In this document: positions 24,226 to 35,779 of the stretch, piece after piece
Numbering within the stretch: position 1 is the first letter of the stretch
Layout of the letters: the number at the start of each line of letters is the position of its first letter
Source: Topomyia yanbarensis
Taxonomy: Eukaryota > Arthropoda > Insecta > Diptera > Culicidae
DNA length: 64,000 bases
Direction: 5' to 3'
NCBI RefSeq assembly: GCF_030247195.1
Contig: NC_080672.1
Span: 393,593,037 to 393,657,036 of the forward strand
The notes under the pieces: generated by a model
Told to the model about the DNA's origin: nothing
Seen by the model: only the letters and a program-made list of their open reading frames with translations
Database searches by the model: none
Translations under genes and position numbers: made by a program

Positions 24226-24262
24226 TTTTTTTTATTTCGATTATAGAGGTTTTAACCTTGAT
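24226..24262 (-). mobile_element. inverted 3' tail of a Feilai-like SINE
   Basis: TTTTTTATTTCGATTATAGA and GGTTTTAACCTTGATCG form the reverse complement of the family's 3' end. It is joined tail-to-tail to the plus-strand copy ending at 24225. Confidence 0.65.
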
Positions 24263-24654
24263 CGAAATATAAAAAAACAAAACCAATAAGTTTAAGAAAT
24301 AGGTACAAAATGCAGGAAATACGAATAAAAAAGTAAGAAGTCACAAAAATGCGACATCGAGAAAATTTTAATATATTAAGGTAAACAAGAAAGGCAATAT
24401 ACTATATTGGAAATATAAAACATTAGACAGAAATTACGAAATAAATATTGAAATTCAAACAAATAATTCAAATAAATACACGAAATACAAGAAACATAAG
24501 CAATATCAGAAAGACAAGATAAACAAAAATACAAAGTTACGAAATAACTGATCAAAAAATTCGGGACACGAAAAAAAACAGAAAGAAATTTAAAAAAATA
24601 AAAGCAAGACATACTAGAACTACAAATAACAGAATCGAATAACAACAATTAAAC

Positions 24655-24830
24655 GGTACCGGTGGTGGATGAATGGTAAGCGTGACCGCTTATCATCTCA
24701 GTGGCTCTGGGTTCAATCCCACCCAAGGTCGTTAAGATTTTCTGAAGTGACAATTCTGTGGCCACGTCACCCTTCTGGCGTCGGTGATAGGCGCTTAATA
24801 CTAACGGAGGGTGACAAAAAATAAACATGA
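24655..24830 (+). mobile_element. second tRNA-derived SINE family
   Basis: TGGATGAATGGTAAGCGTGA (A-box-like), then CTCTGGGTTCAATCCCACCC (B box). The body contains GTGGCCACGTCACCC, GGCGTCGGTGATAGGCG and ends GGAGGGTGACAAAAAATAAA. Box spacing fits a tRNA-related head, and the body differs entirely from the Feilai-like copies. Ends and target duplication are not certain. Confidence 0.65.
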
Positions 24831-25102
24831 ATCAAAAAAAATATGAAAAGCAACAGCCAAAGGAATATAGGAATTGCAAGCAATACAAACAAAACAGAAA
24901 AAAAGAAAATCAAGAATTATTCGAAATTTAGAAGATAAATAACAGGAGAACTATTGATAAACTTATAAAATAGAAGAAATTTTAACTACAGCAATCCAAA
25001 AACAAGAAATAAAATAAATACATAAAGTGGTAAAATAAATACAAAAAACAAGCGAAAAATATTAGAAATGCAAGAAATTAAAGAAGAAAGCAATTTAAAA
25101 AC

Positions 25103-26200
25103 CCTGTTTTAATCCACCTAGCGGTGCAATTGTGCCTTTCTCATTTCTCTAAACTATGGCACGGAGGCTTTTTATGTTCAACATAATTTTGGAAATGTCC
25201 ATTACATTCTTAGTACACTTTGCACTTATATACAATGGCATGCCAGCCACGAACTTGATGAGCTACGTTACGACGGTGAAACACTTGAAACAAAAAAATA
25301 TCAAACTCCATTAGCCTAATCAGCATTAGATCAATGTTATCTGCTTGCTAACGCTTTTTGTCATGCGGGGGTGGGTATGTGAGGAGGGCGAAAGTCCCAT
25401 GAACGAACGACTCCCCAGCTTAAATTGGTATGCTTTGTGATACAGTGGTGGTTCAAAGATGATGGGGTTGAAAGGGAGGGGTATGAGGGCTGGATGGGGT
25501 GGTGGTCTGAGGGGTGATTTAAAGAGATTTTTAAAGGAGGGGAGTGAACAGTAGAGGGGGGTGTAACCCCTCTCCGTAAACCATCAACTACGCCCCTGTT
25601 AAAATCCAGAAACCTTATGCGAGTCGAAAAAAAAATTTGGCCCTCCGGGATTAGGTTGACGTTCTTCAGAGTGATTGCATAACCTTTCTTTATGAGAAAG
25701 GCAAAAATGTGCCAAAATCCAAAAAAGTGAACCGTCGTCAAATTTTTTTTCCAGTTTGCATCAAATCTCGACGTTTCATGCACCTTGAACACATTTAGCA
25801 TCAAAAATAAAAATTCGATTTTTAATTTTTCCAATAGTTTATATGAGAAATTTCTGTGTGGCCGCACTCTGAAACCCGTAATTCCGGAACCAGAATTCCG
25901 ATCGATCCAAAATTCAATAGCAGCCGATGGGAAGGTTGCACCTTTCATTTGAGACTAAGTTTGGGCAAATCGGTCCAGCCATCTCTGAGAAAAATGAGTG
26001 ACATTATTTGACACATACGCACATACATACACACACATACACACACATACACACACATACACACACATACACACACATACAGACTTTTTCCGATCTCGAC
26101 GAACTGAGTCGAATGGGATATGACACTCGGCCCTCCGGGCCGGGATTAGGTTGACGTTTTTCAGAGTAATTGCATAACCTTTCTATGTGAGAAAGGCAAA
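25103..26200 (+). mobile_element. mosquito interspersed repeat, long composite form (copy B)
   Basis: Same two-module organisation and block order as copy A (12996-14050), closely similar over nearly the whole length. The (ACACACATAC)n microsatellite at about 26020-26082 is longer here. The minus frame 25361-25948 (195 codons) is the longest in the window but merely reads through repeat DNA: its counterparts in copies A and C are broken at different places. Confidence 0.75.
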
Positions 26201-27880
26201 AACATCTCTATCACAATCAATTTTGCTTATTTTTTGATTTCTTAATTTCTTTGATATTTTATTAATTTGCAATTTATTATAATTTTTTTTCTTTGCTTTT
26301 AACCTTCTTAAAATTCTTCAATTTTTTAGCTACCTCAATGTATTTCGTTTCATGTGATTCTCTACATTCTTTCATATATTTTATTTCCCTTATTTTATTT
26401 TTAATTTCTTTAACATATTTAACCTTTTTATTCCTTCAACGTATTAAATTTCTTTCATGATATAAATTTCGCCAATTTCCATTTCTTTCAGTTTCTTCAA
26501 TTGCCTTATTATTTCCATTTTAATTGTGCAATCTTCTTTATTTTTCATTTTGATTCTTATATTTTTTGCTTTTTTTATTTTTTTTTAATTAATTCAATTT
26601 CCCTTATTTTCTTTATACTTCCGATGTTTAAATTTCTAGAAAGTTTTTTAATCACATCGATTTTGCTAATATCTTTAATTTCTGCATTTTTCATTTTCTT
26701 TTTTTTTCATTCCTGGTTCATTATATTAAATTCTGTAATTACTTTCATACTTGTTGTTTGTTTAAATTCTTTGTTTTCCTTAATTTCTGTTATTTAATAA
26801 TTTTTTTTTTAATTTTTTGAATTCTATTTCTATCAACTCTTTGATTACTTTTTTCCTGTTTTTATTTTTTTATTGGTTTCAAATTCTTTATTGTTGGTGG
26901 TTTTTCATTTTTTATTTAATTTTTTTCATGTTTTCCTTGTACTTTGAATTAATCCCCATATCTACTGCCCTTCTTAATTTGTTTTTCGATTTTTATTTTT
27001 AAAATCTTGTTTTTCTGATTTCTGTAGTAATTGCTCGATTTGTTTAATTTTTTTCATATCTTTGATTTGTTTTAAAATTCTTTAATTTCTTCATCGTTTT
27101 GTTATTATTTTTGGTATCTTCAATATTTTGAATTCATTTAGTTTTATTATATTTTTAATATTTTATAAAAAAAATTCTCAACATAACTTGACTAAGATAA
27201 GACTGTTACAGTTTTTTTACCTTGAAGATGAAAGCGTAGACCTTCGAAACGATGGTATTAGACGAAATATAGTTATTGTTGTATGAAAACCGTGACCAAA
27301 AGGCCATATTTTAGTATTCTATTTTTTTTAGTTTGTGTAATATGTATATTAGTATTTGCCTATGTCTCAAACTGATTTTATTTCTTGAATTATCGAGCCA
27401 ATTTACTTTAATGAAATATACTTTTCTTTTAATTTCTTTAGGCTTTTTAATTATATTGATCCTTTGATTTCTTTATTATTATTGATAAATATTTTTGATT
27501 TATATGATTGCTTTATCTTTTTTAATTTCATTAAGTTCTTTGCTATCTTACTTATTTTAACCTGTCTTTTTCATTCTTATCTCCTTCTCTTCCATTTTTT
27601 GTAATCCTGTGATTTGTTAAGTTGTTTTTATTTTTGAATATTCTTCATTTAAATTTTTTTAGTGTCTTAGATTAATTAAATTTTTACAGTTTCTTCTATT
27701 TATTTCATGTTTTTAATTTCTTACTTTTTTCTTATAATTGTTTGATTATTTTTTTGTTTTTCATTTCATTAGCTTAATCAATTTAGTTTCCACTAATAAC
27801 TTAATGTCTTCAATTTTTTTAATTTTTTTTAGCTACTTTAGTAACTCTTTACTACATACTCGGTTTTTGTAGTTCATTTT
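26201..27880 (-). repeat. degenerate T-rich tract (reverse polarity)
   Basis: TTTAATTTCTTT and TTTTTCATTTC-like words, i.e. the complement of the A-rich tracts to the left. Plus frames 26501-26797 and 26817-27002 are F/I/L-rich artefacts. A short non-simple stretch near 27180-27300 is unassigned. Confidence 0.65.
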
Positions 27881-28842
27881 AGCGTTCTGCATTGCCTTTA
27901 TTTTTTGCAATTTTAACTTTAGAAGTGTTCGAAACACTACTGTATTGAGAATTGGTGTGAGATACTAATTTGATGTCTGCAACAATGTGATTCAGAGTTT
28001 CCGTGAGAACATTTCCGACAAAAGGATTCTCGTATTGCGAAGTAATATTTGAAACTACGATTTTTACAGGACCACCCCAACGCCGTTTCAGCCAAAAGAA
28101 GCAATTTGACAAGTACAACAAATGTTCCTAAGACATCAAATCTCTGAATAGAAAAATGAAAACGTTAAGAAACGTTTCCTGAAAGTGTGATGCCTTGACC
28201 ACTGAGTAATAGGCATATCATATGTAAGAGCGAGAATATATATCAGCATCATGTGACAGTATTTATAAAATTTTATAAGATGAACTCACATTTCTATTTC
28301 TGTCGATCTGAGACAACCGCCAGTGAAATATCGCATCCTAAAGGCACACTAATTACCTGACAATCCTGAATATCGTACTCCATCGATGATAGAGCAGTGG
28401 GTGTAGGGCCAAGTTCCTAAATCCTTAGGTGCCCAATGTTGTTTCAAAATAACAGCGAATATCATTTCAAAACTTTCACAATAACGTATTGAAATTATGA
28501 AAAAATATTCACCAAGCTTGAAACAAAAAATTGGCTTCTTTAAGGGTTAAGTGTGTTGCTCAATGATACCTATATTTTTGCTTTTGTCAGTTTCAACATG
28601 ATCAGCTGGGTACTGATATCAATATGCAGGAAGATACGCAGTTTTTGTTCCCGCTAGAACATTTTTTTCGAAGGGGCTCACGGCCGAAGATCTATCAATA
28701 GGACTCGAACATACAACAACTAGCTTTTGAACCCAGAGCTTCACAAATCAAGCAGTGTCAGATGTAATTTGAAAAGTACATCATGGTAATATGTACCTTT
28801 CCTGCCACTCCATTTTTTTGACTAGGAGTTAACTCACAAGTA
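27881..28842. other. no recognisable gene
   Basis: Unassigned sequence. The minus frame 27879-28121 (80 codons) shows no known motif. Confidence 0.4.
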
Positions 28843-28992
28843 GTCTGAGTAGCGTAGTTGGTAAATCGATTGCCTTGTACGCAGCACACCGGAGCTCGAT
28901 ACCCAACCCCGCACATAAAGTTAAAACAAAATCTAACGAGATTTTTTAACCCGAATGAATCCTAAGGTTAAAGCCTCTATAATTGAAAAAAA
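28843..28992 (+). mobile_element. Feilai-like SINE, diverged
   Basis: GTAGCGTAGTTGGTAAATCG, GCCTTGTACGCAGCACACC, a degenerate B box (GAGCTCGATACCC), ACCCCGCACATAAAG and the tail AGCCTCTATAATTGAAAAAA. Confidence 0.75.
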
Positions 28993-29113
28993 GCTGCAAT
29001 AAACGAAATTCCCCGGGCTTCACCATGGGAAACATCATAATATTTCAAATATAACTTTGATTGAATTCTACAAGTTCGCAAAATAGGATTTGTTATTCGG
29101 AAACATATTTTAA

Positions 29114-29641
29114 CCCTTTCATGCCCAACTTTTTTCTAGTACAGGTAGGGTTTCAAAACTATTTTTCCTTGAAAAAAGTTGGGTCAAGAAACACGAAAAA
29201 CCTATTTTCATAAAGATGGGTCCTTCCATGGCAGTGCTAGAAGTTGGTCAATTTTTACCTTCTAATGCTCAATACCATTCTCCTAGAATAATTACAATAG
29301 TCCAATTACGTGGAAAACGTAGCCAATTGATTGATATTTTATCAGTTTAAATTGATGTTTTATCAGTTTTCAATAATATTGCACCATAACGAAGATATAT
29401 GAAAAAATCATTTTCCGTCGCCAACGTAAACTGTCCCTGGCAGCACTGCTCCATCGGAATCCAATCAGACTAATTGCAATAATTTCAGTTCTAGAGCTGA
29501 TCCTTGTAACTGTTAATACTCAAATTAAATACAACAACCACAATAATGAGCCTTACTTGTTTTTGTGAGCAAATCTCACCTCAATCAAGTTATAGCTGCT
29601 TAAAAACGTTGTTGTCCACAAACAACATGGGCATGAATGGG
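29114..29641. mobile_element. piggyBac-like MITE with TTAA target site (copy 1)
   Basis: CCCTTTCATGCCCAACTTTT starts immediately after TTAA (29110-29113). The right end, read inward, is CCCATTCATGCCCATG and is followed by TTAA (29642-29645). TTAA duplication plus CCC...GGG termini is the piggyBac signature. It is 528 bp long, without transposase. A related copy lies at 30288-30781. Confidence 0.75.
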
Positions 29642-29645
29642 TTAA

Positions 29646-30140
29646 TGTCAGATAAGCATGCGTAAACCGTCATAAATCTGCAAACGAGCGTAAGAAATTT
29701 TACACATCGTGTACAGAAATCGACACGTGGGGTTGCTAGAGCCAAAAACAAAATTTTAAGTTCAATACAGTGGCTGTTGATTTAAAATATTGCCGTGTCT
29801 GACCTTTTCATTAGCCAGGTGGAACATTATTGAAATTGAAAATTAGTCTACAGTTTCACCATACACAAAATTCTACAGCAACATCACAAGGCTTCCTTCA
29901 CGGCCAAACTAATAAGCGGTTCAATAGTTTGACCGAGATGGTGCTTCAAAACCAACAACACGTGCGTGACACGACTACACAGCATGCCACAATGCAAAGA
30001 GGTGAAGTCCGTTAGGTTTGCCGACACCACTTCCTAGGTATTACCAACGAAGCTAGGTGTTATGAAAATGCAGGTGACTCGACAGACTTTATTTTATCTG
30101 AGCCTACAATGCCAGAGAGAATGGGTTATTAGATAAGTAC
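29646..30140. other. no recognisable gene
   Basis: Unique-looking sequence between two repeat pairs. The plus frame 29830-30015 has no known motif. Confidence 0.4.
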
Positions 30141-30270
30141 GGGCATAGCGTAGTTGGTCAATCGATTGCCTTGTACGTTGCTCATCTAAGTTCGGTACCC
30201 AATCCCCACACATAGGGTTAGAAATTTTTCTAACCCGAATAAAAAAGCGCATTACACTAAGGTTAAAAAA
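30141..30270 (+). mobile_element. Feilai-like SINE, diverged
   Basis: CATAGCGTAGTTGGTCAATC, GCCTTGTACGTTGCTCATC, ACACATAGGGTTAGAAATTT and a short CTAAGGTTAAAA tail; the CTCTATAATCG segment is lost. Confidence 0.7.
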
Positions 30271-30287
30271 TAATGATAATACATCAA

Positions 30288-30781
30288 CCCCTTCATGCCC
30301 AACTTTTATCTAGTGCATTAGGGTTTTCTCCTTGAAAACGGTGGGATCAAAAAACAAGAAAAGCTTATTTTCATAAAGATAGGTGCTTCCCTTGCAGTGT
30401 TAGAAGCTGCTCAATTTTTACCTGCCAATGCTCAATACAATTCTCCTGGAATATTAAAAAATGCCCGATTGCATGATAAACGTAGCCAAAGTTAGTCTAA
30501 ATTGATAAGTTTTGTCAGCTTTCAACAATATTGCACCATAACTTTTATTTTTCGTCGTCACCGTCAATTGTTCCTGGCAGCACTGCTCCATCGGAATCCA
30601 ATCAGACTAATTGCAATAACTTCAGTTCTAGAGCTGATCCCGGTAACTGTTAATACTCAAATGAAAGGCAATAGTCACATTTAATAGCCTTGCTTGTTTT
30701 TGTGATAAAATCTAGCTTCAATCAAAAGTTATAGCTGTTTAAAAGCATTGTTGTCCACAAACAACATGGGCATGAATGATT
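30288..30781. mobile_element. piggyBac-like MITE (copy 2)
   Basis: Aligns along its length with 29114-29641 (shared blocks: GGCAGCACTGCTCCATCGGA, TCAGTTCTAGAGCTGATCC, TTGTCCACAAACAACATGGG). It starts CCCCTTCATGCCCAAC after TCAA, a one-base change from TTAA. The right end CATGAATGATT has lost the GGG but is followed by TTAA at 30782-30785. It is older or more damaged than copy 1. Confidence 0.7.
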
Positions 30782-31310
30782 TTAAGAGTCAAAAACACTC
30801 TTACTATCCAAAAACACTGACACCATCTGCTTTCTGTTAGCATAGACCATCTGAATTGCTGTTGAAAGCAAAACAAGGCCCTTTGCCTTTGCGGAAACCA
30901 AATTGTGTATCTTACAGCAAGACCATTTATCCCGGCCCACAGTTAGAAGTGGGATAAAATAATTCTCTCGACCAACTTCCGGATACTGGACTGCATTTTT
31001 CAATCGGCCGATACAAGTTCTGGTCGGAGGCTGGTTTTCCTGGTTTTGCGATGACGATAACCTACACTTACCTCCAGTCATGAGGGACGATGTTACCCGC
31101 AAGGGACTTGTTGAAGAAAAGCCTTTTCGCGGAGTCAGGCAGATTCTTCAGCAAGGTGAATTTGATTCGGTCTAAAACTGGAGCATTGTTGCTACATAAC
31201 AAGATAGCGAGTAAAAACTCCACCATCTTATTATCGTGAGGGGGCGCGACGCGATAGGTCTTCTGTGAAGGACTAGCCGCTGGGTTGACTTTCTTTGTGA
31301 AATTGAATTT
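30782..31310 (-). pseudogene. non-LTR retrotransposon RT fragment (I/Jockey-like)
   Basis: Minus-strand reading: NNAPVLDRIKFTLLKNLPDS, then GNIVPHDWR, a stop, VIVIAKPGKPASDQNLYRPI and, in another frame, LLSTAIQMVYANRKQMVSVF followed by LDSKSVFDS. These are RT blocks before the catalytic YxDD, which is not present: the piece ends against the right end of a piggyBac-like MITE. Frameshifts and stops show decay. The clade is uncertain. A similar fragment lies at 49886-50100. Confidence 0.7.
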
Positions 31311-31497
31311 CCAGCGGTTTGCATATTCTATGTTTTCGTTAGTACTGTCTCAATTTCGCGTACATCAGGTCGAGCCACAAAGAGTGGTCATCGATGTTTC
31401 TCTAAATTATTCGCCGACGAAGCGGCGTCAATATCCGCGTTTTTTGACTTTCATCAAGCTCTTCATTATCTCTTCTAGCGTTACATACGTTTTGTGA

Positions 31498-32460
31498 AGT
31501 CGTCAAGCGTTCCAACCTTTAGGAATTCTTTGTACGCAAACTTTGTCGAACATCGCGGACGCGTAGCTCTACCAACTGTTGTTACAGCATTTAATTAGCA
31601 AGCAACTGTAAGGTGAAGTATATTTTTGAATATTAAGAGCCATACTACTCAAGGGAGAGCAAGGAGTTCAAGGGAGAAAGTTTAGAAAAGCGTGGAAAGG
31701 GTCATATGAGCAAGCTTAAAGTTTACCGGCGACTTAACCCTTTGTCTGCTACCGTAGGAGTCAGGATCTTTTGGCATTAGAAATGCGAATCACCTGAGTC
31801 TACGGCATGTCCGGACAAGCGTAATGTAACTTGTTACTTCATGCTGTCGGAACCGACTAGTTTTTTCGGCATTAAATTGACAACCCAAATTGGAACCACA
31901 GGTACAGAAAGCCTGCCAAACCAGATATTTCTTAGCTAACTAACGACAGTTTTATATGCTTAAGAATGTCGTCAACCTTTCCCCTATCCGTTATATTTCG
32001 GCTGAAGATATACGAAATTTTGATTGAATTTTTAGGGAAGTATATGTTCCTCCTCTTTCTGTTGCTTCTAGGAACAGCAGAAAACTTCTGGGGTTCGTCA
32101 GAGTCGGATTAGGCACAGAAGAGACACTTTTCTACATTCCTTCCATAGAAATCATCCCCATGATTCCTACTGCATTTCCCAGAACGAACGTTTTTGCTAC
32201 AATGGATGTAGATCCGGCGAAGGTCACCCGATATAAGTCTAATTAAAAATAGCTCCTCTTCCCGTCATCTGCGACTGATGCTGGATGCAATCGTTTGCAG
32301 TCAAGCAGCCTTCACTGGCTGAAACATGGGATCTTTGATTCAGACCACCCGGGACTCAGCAGATTCGCGCAAGTCAAACTTGAATCGGAAACTATGCCAA
32401 CGATTTCAACCTGGTTTGGTGGGACGTACATTCCCCACTGGTTTGTATATAACGTTGCAT
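31498..32460 (-). pseudogene. non-LTR ORF1/endonuclease-linker remnant, copy II
   Basis: This region repeats, in the same orientation and order, landmarks of 32470-33235: GTCGTCAAGCGTTCC with ACCTTTAGGAATTCTTTG at 31498 and 32472; TTGCTTCTAGGAACAGCAGA at 32062 and 32760; AGACACTTTTCTAC at 32123 and 32890; GTTTGCAGTCAA at 32293 and 33089. Offsets vary from about 700 to 970 bp, so the copies have many indels. Read on the minus strand it should be the same ORF1-to-endonuclease region. No long frame survives. Confidence 0.5.
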
Positions 32461-32469
32461 ATGTTGCGT

Positions 32470-33400
32470 GAAGTCGTCAAGCGTTCCGACCTTTAGGAAT
32501 TCTTTGCACGCGAACGCTTTCTCCGCGTACACGTCTGAGCACTCTTCGTCCCACCATAGGTTAGGAAACCGTCCGTGTCTGGTAAGCGTTTAGTAAGAAC
32601 TAGAGTCGCTGTGTCGAAAATCAAGCCAGCCAAAAACACATACTCTTCCTCCGGAGGAAGCTCTCGATTTTGTCGGATATCGCGGACTCGTAGCTCTTTT
32701 AATCAAGATCATGCGAAATTGATTGTATTCTTAAGGAAGCACATATTCCTCCTCTTTCTATTGCTTCTAGGAACAGCAGAAAATGTTCCCTCCTGGGGGT
32801 CTTTAAAGCCGGATTCGGCAGTAGACAAGTTAGTATAGATATTCGTAGTGTCCGGTGGCGTTGTATGCGGAGTATGACCGCCACAGTAAAGACACTTTTC
32901 TACTTCCCTTCCACAGGGATCATCCACATGATTTCGGCTGCATTTCCCAGAACGAACTTTTTTGCTACAACCTTGATTTTGTATGCCATTAAAGCAATTC
33001 ATGACCAGCAGCACTTAATGGCAAACAGGTAGACGAGCCTGAGTAGAAATAGACGCTATTCCCGGCACCTGCACTGATACTGAATGCAATTGTTTGCAGT
33101 CAAATACCTTCTCTAGCTTAAATCCTAAAATCAGCCAACTCCGTGTTTCAGCAGATTTGCACAATTTAAACTCGAATCAGAAAGTACACCAACGATTTCG
33201 ACCCGGTTATCTGGTACGTGGACTCTATACTCCATCGTGAGAGGCTCGTAGCCAGTAATATCATTTGTCTGCTTTAAACTATTTACCACAAACCGAAGCA
33301 TATCAGGGCGAATTACCGACGTATTTGTCACAGCCGAATATCTTTCCGTCAGAACTCGTAAAATCTTCAACGGATTTAACTCTTTGTTTTTCGTCAGCAA
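32470..33400 (-). pseudogene. non-LTR retrotransposon ORF1 (gag-like) and endonuclease-linker remnant, copy I
   Basis: The minus frame 33131-33400 contains SVIRPDMLRFVVNSLKQTND then VEIVGVLSDSSLNCANLLKH, resembling the RNA-recognition-like part of ORF1 in I-group elements. The next frame (32709-33014) has CSRNHVDDPC and CLYCGG, remnants of CCHC zinc knuckles that bind the element RNA. Near 32470-32570, RFPNLWWDEECSDVYAEKAF resembles the linker after the endonuclease. Because ORF1 and linker lie close together, a large internal deletion is likely. Frames are broken. Confidence 0.6.
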
Positions 33401-33404
33401 TAAG

Positions 33405-35779
33405 CATGGTTAAGAAACATGGGTATAGTTTCAACCGGGGAGTCAGATTTTTCGACGTCCTTCTCTCCTTGAGACGAATCTTTGTCATTTTTGCACGAGC
33501 CTAAAGCCCAGTGCATGATGGCAGGAGAAACAAGAATGAGGAAGGTAATGTAATAGTGGCACATAACTTTAACGGTACCCAAGCTGCTCCCAAAGAAAAG
33601 AATAACGGTTATATACATATAAAAGAAAAAAGCTAAAACCTCTAGAAGGTGAAGAGCACAAAAGTTTACCTTGAAAACGGATTAGCAAGCTTTGTACTAC
33701 AATGCACAGATTTGGTGGAACGTCTAATCGCTTCGAGAGTCACCGTACGAATGCATTCATAGACTATTCTCTATCTCACTACAATTTTCATTACTATTTC
33801 GTAACTCTTGTAATAATAGATGAGATGGTACCTAGCTAAATCGGGATAATAATATTAAAGGCTTTGTTCAGCACAGAAAATGTGGATAGATATTTTTGGT
33901 GCGAAGTGCACTCAGAAATCAGTTTCTGTTACGATGTGACTTTGTACAAAGTTTCATAGCGCTAGCAAATCGCTAGCACAATGAAGGGTGGCCAACAACC
34001 GGAACCTGCCCACAACCAGGGAAACAAAAAAGTACGTCATTGGATCATTTCGAATTTTCAAGAGCTTCATTAAAAAAAAATGGTAACCTTCCCACAAACC
34101 GCTAGTCAAGATAAGGTACACTGCAGGAGCTGCACTTGCCCCCGATAGTAGTGATGCAATTTGTAGAGAGGGATCGGCAGCGAAACACTCCGGTAGCTCA
34201 CTGCATCCTGTTCCCAATCATTTCCAGACCCAATCTTGTCCAATCGCTTTCAGCAGTCCAAAATCCGACAAATCGTCCCACATGGCACCCGAACCCAAAC
34301 ACCAAATTCGAATCCCATCTGTTCTTCGCAGCATAAGCTCCATTCCAATTGTGGTGTGCAGGGAACATTCAAGCACTAAACCAAAAATATCCCATAATGG
34401 TTGCCCACCGTTCGGCACACTCTCGAGACTTTGCAGGAATTTCCATACTTAACCGCCCCTCGTTTCAAACCCAACGGATGTCGGTAGTGGGCCTGATTGG
34501 GATGTAATTGCACTCTGACGGGAGATGGCTACCAACCAACCAACCAACCAACTCGTAACTAGCCAGCCTACTAGATGGATTTACCATTGCACTGCTACGA
34601 CCCGACGTAGGTTGGGGTTCGATTCAAACTTAGTTAGTGGTTTCGCTACGTTTTAATCAAATTCCAACACCAACCACGGCCGCAAATTAATTCACCGGGA
34701 CCGGATTTATGTTGCTTTTATGGTTTGAGAACGAAAAGGGAAGTTGGTTTGGTTCTGGGGGATGGGGGGGTAGGTATTTACCGGAGGGCAAATACACCAC
34801 AAATCAGGATTGAAGGTGACATTTACGATATATGAACGATGTTTTGGTACACTGTACGAAAATGTTCGATCTGTTACGGGATCCAGCATTCCAGCTGTTT
34901 TGACGAGTTCTGTAAATTAATCATGCCAATTTATACGGATATTCGAGACGAAAGTCGATTATTAATTAACTTCATCTGCTATTCGAATGATGATGATGAT
35001 GATGTGGTAAGGCGCTAATCGAATGAGCTCGTGGGTAGATGACTGACATCCGGAGCGAAAATTTTCTATATTTGCGTCTGTTGATTTCATCCGATTTTGA
35101 ATTGTCATAAGTTTGCTTTTATTGGTGATTCCAGGAAACTAGAATTTGAATCACGCTTACTTTTGTTAAAAGTTAAATAACACGCTTCGTCGATTTTTGT
35201 TTTGACGATAACCTCGATTCAAAATGTCAAAACAATTTTGTGATTTATTCCCAAAGCGCATTCACAGTGTATATTTTACATTGCTTGTATCACATCTCAG
35301 TAGAAGTTGATGTAAACAATGGAGAAAAAATAATGCAATAAAATTTATTGTAGATTTTCAAATTGTTACCTCAATTGGAAAATGTACAATTGTTCCTTGC
35401 AGAAATATTGCATCAAATTTTTCCATTAGCGAAAATTTAAAAAAAAATCATTCCATATTACGTTGTATTTTACGTACAGTGTAGGCGTGTTAATGTAAAC
35501 AACTGAAGCTGTAAACACTACTGCGAAGGCGAGTTTTTTTCTTTTCTTTTGCAGCGAGAAATGACGATCGTGTTTGGTGGTTGAAGAATGCCTGTAAAAT
35601 AAACATCTACACGTAATTAAATCACCTGATTTTCATAAGATTTGGAACATGTATCCGTTACAGCGAGGGGTTTTTAATCCATGGAAACGGCTACTACGAT
35701 TAAAGCTTTCATCCAAAGCACAGTGATGAAGGTTGTTAACACTTTTACTTTACTTAGTTTCTAAAACACTAGTTTTTTT
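33405..35779. other. mostly unique sequence, no recognised gene
   Basis: The least repeat-like stretch of the window. It contains short CCAA (about 34537-34556) and GAT (about 34987-35003) runs. Open frames of 60-87 codons on both strands overlap each other and show no family motif. Confidence 0.4.

Larger units (their letters stand above)
23634..25102 (+). repeat. degenerate A/purine-rich tract with SINE insertions
   Basis: AAAGAAATTAAAAAA-like words. SINEs lie at 24115-24262 and 24655-24830. Minus frames here are F/L/S-rich artefacts. Confidence 0.65.

Noticed and set aside
25361..25948. Longest open frame of the window (195 codons, minus)
   Set aside because: It lies wholly within repeat copy B and reads through module ends and simple sequence. 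Equivalent positions in copies A, C and D are broken differently, and the translation has no domain.
27180..27300. Retrotransposon 3' end with CCTTGAAGATGAAAG and ACCTTCGAAACG words
   Set aside because: Reminiscent of insect retroelement tails, but too short and without a coding neighbour or target duplication.
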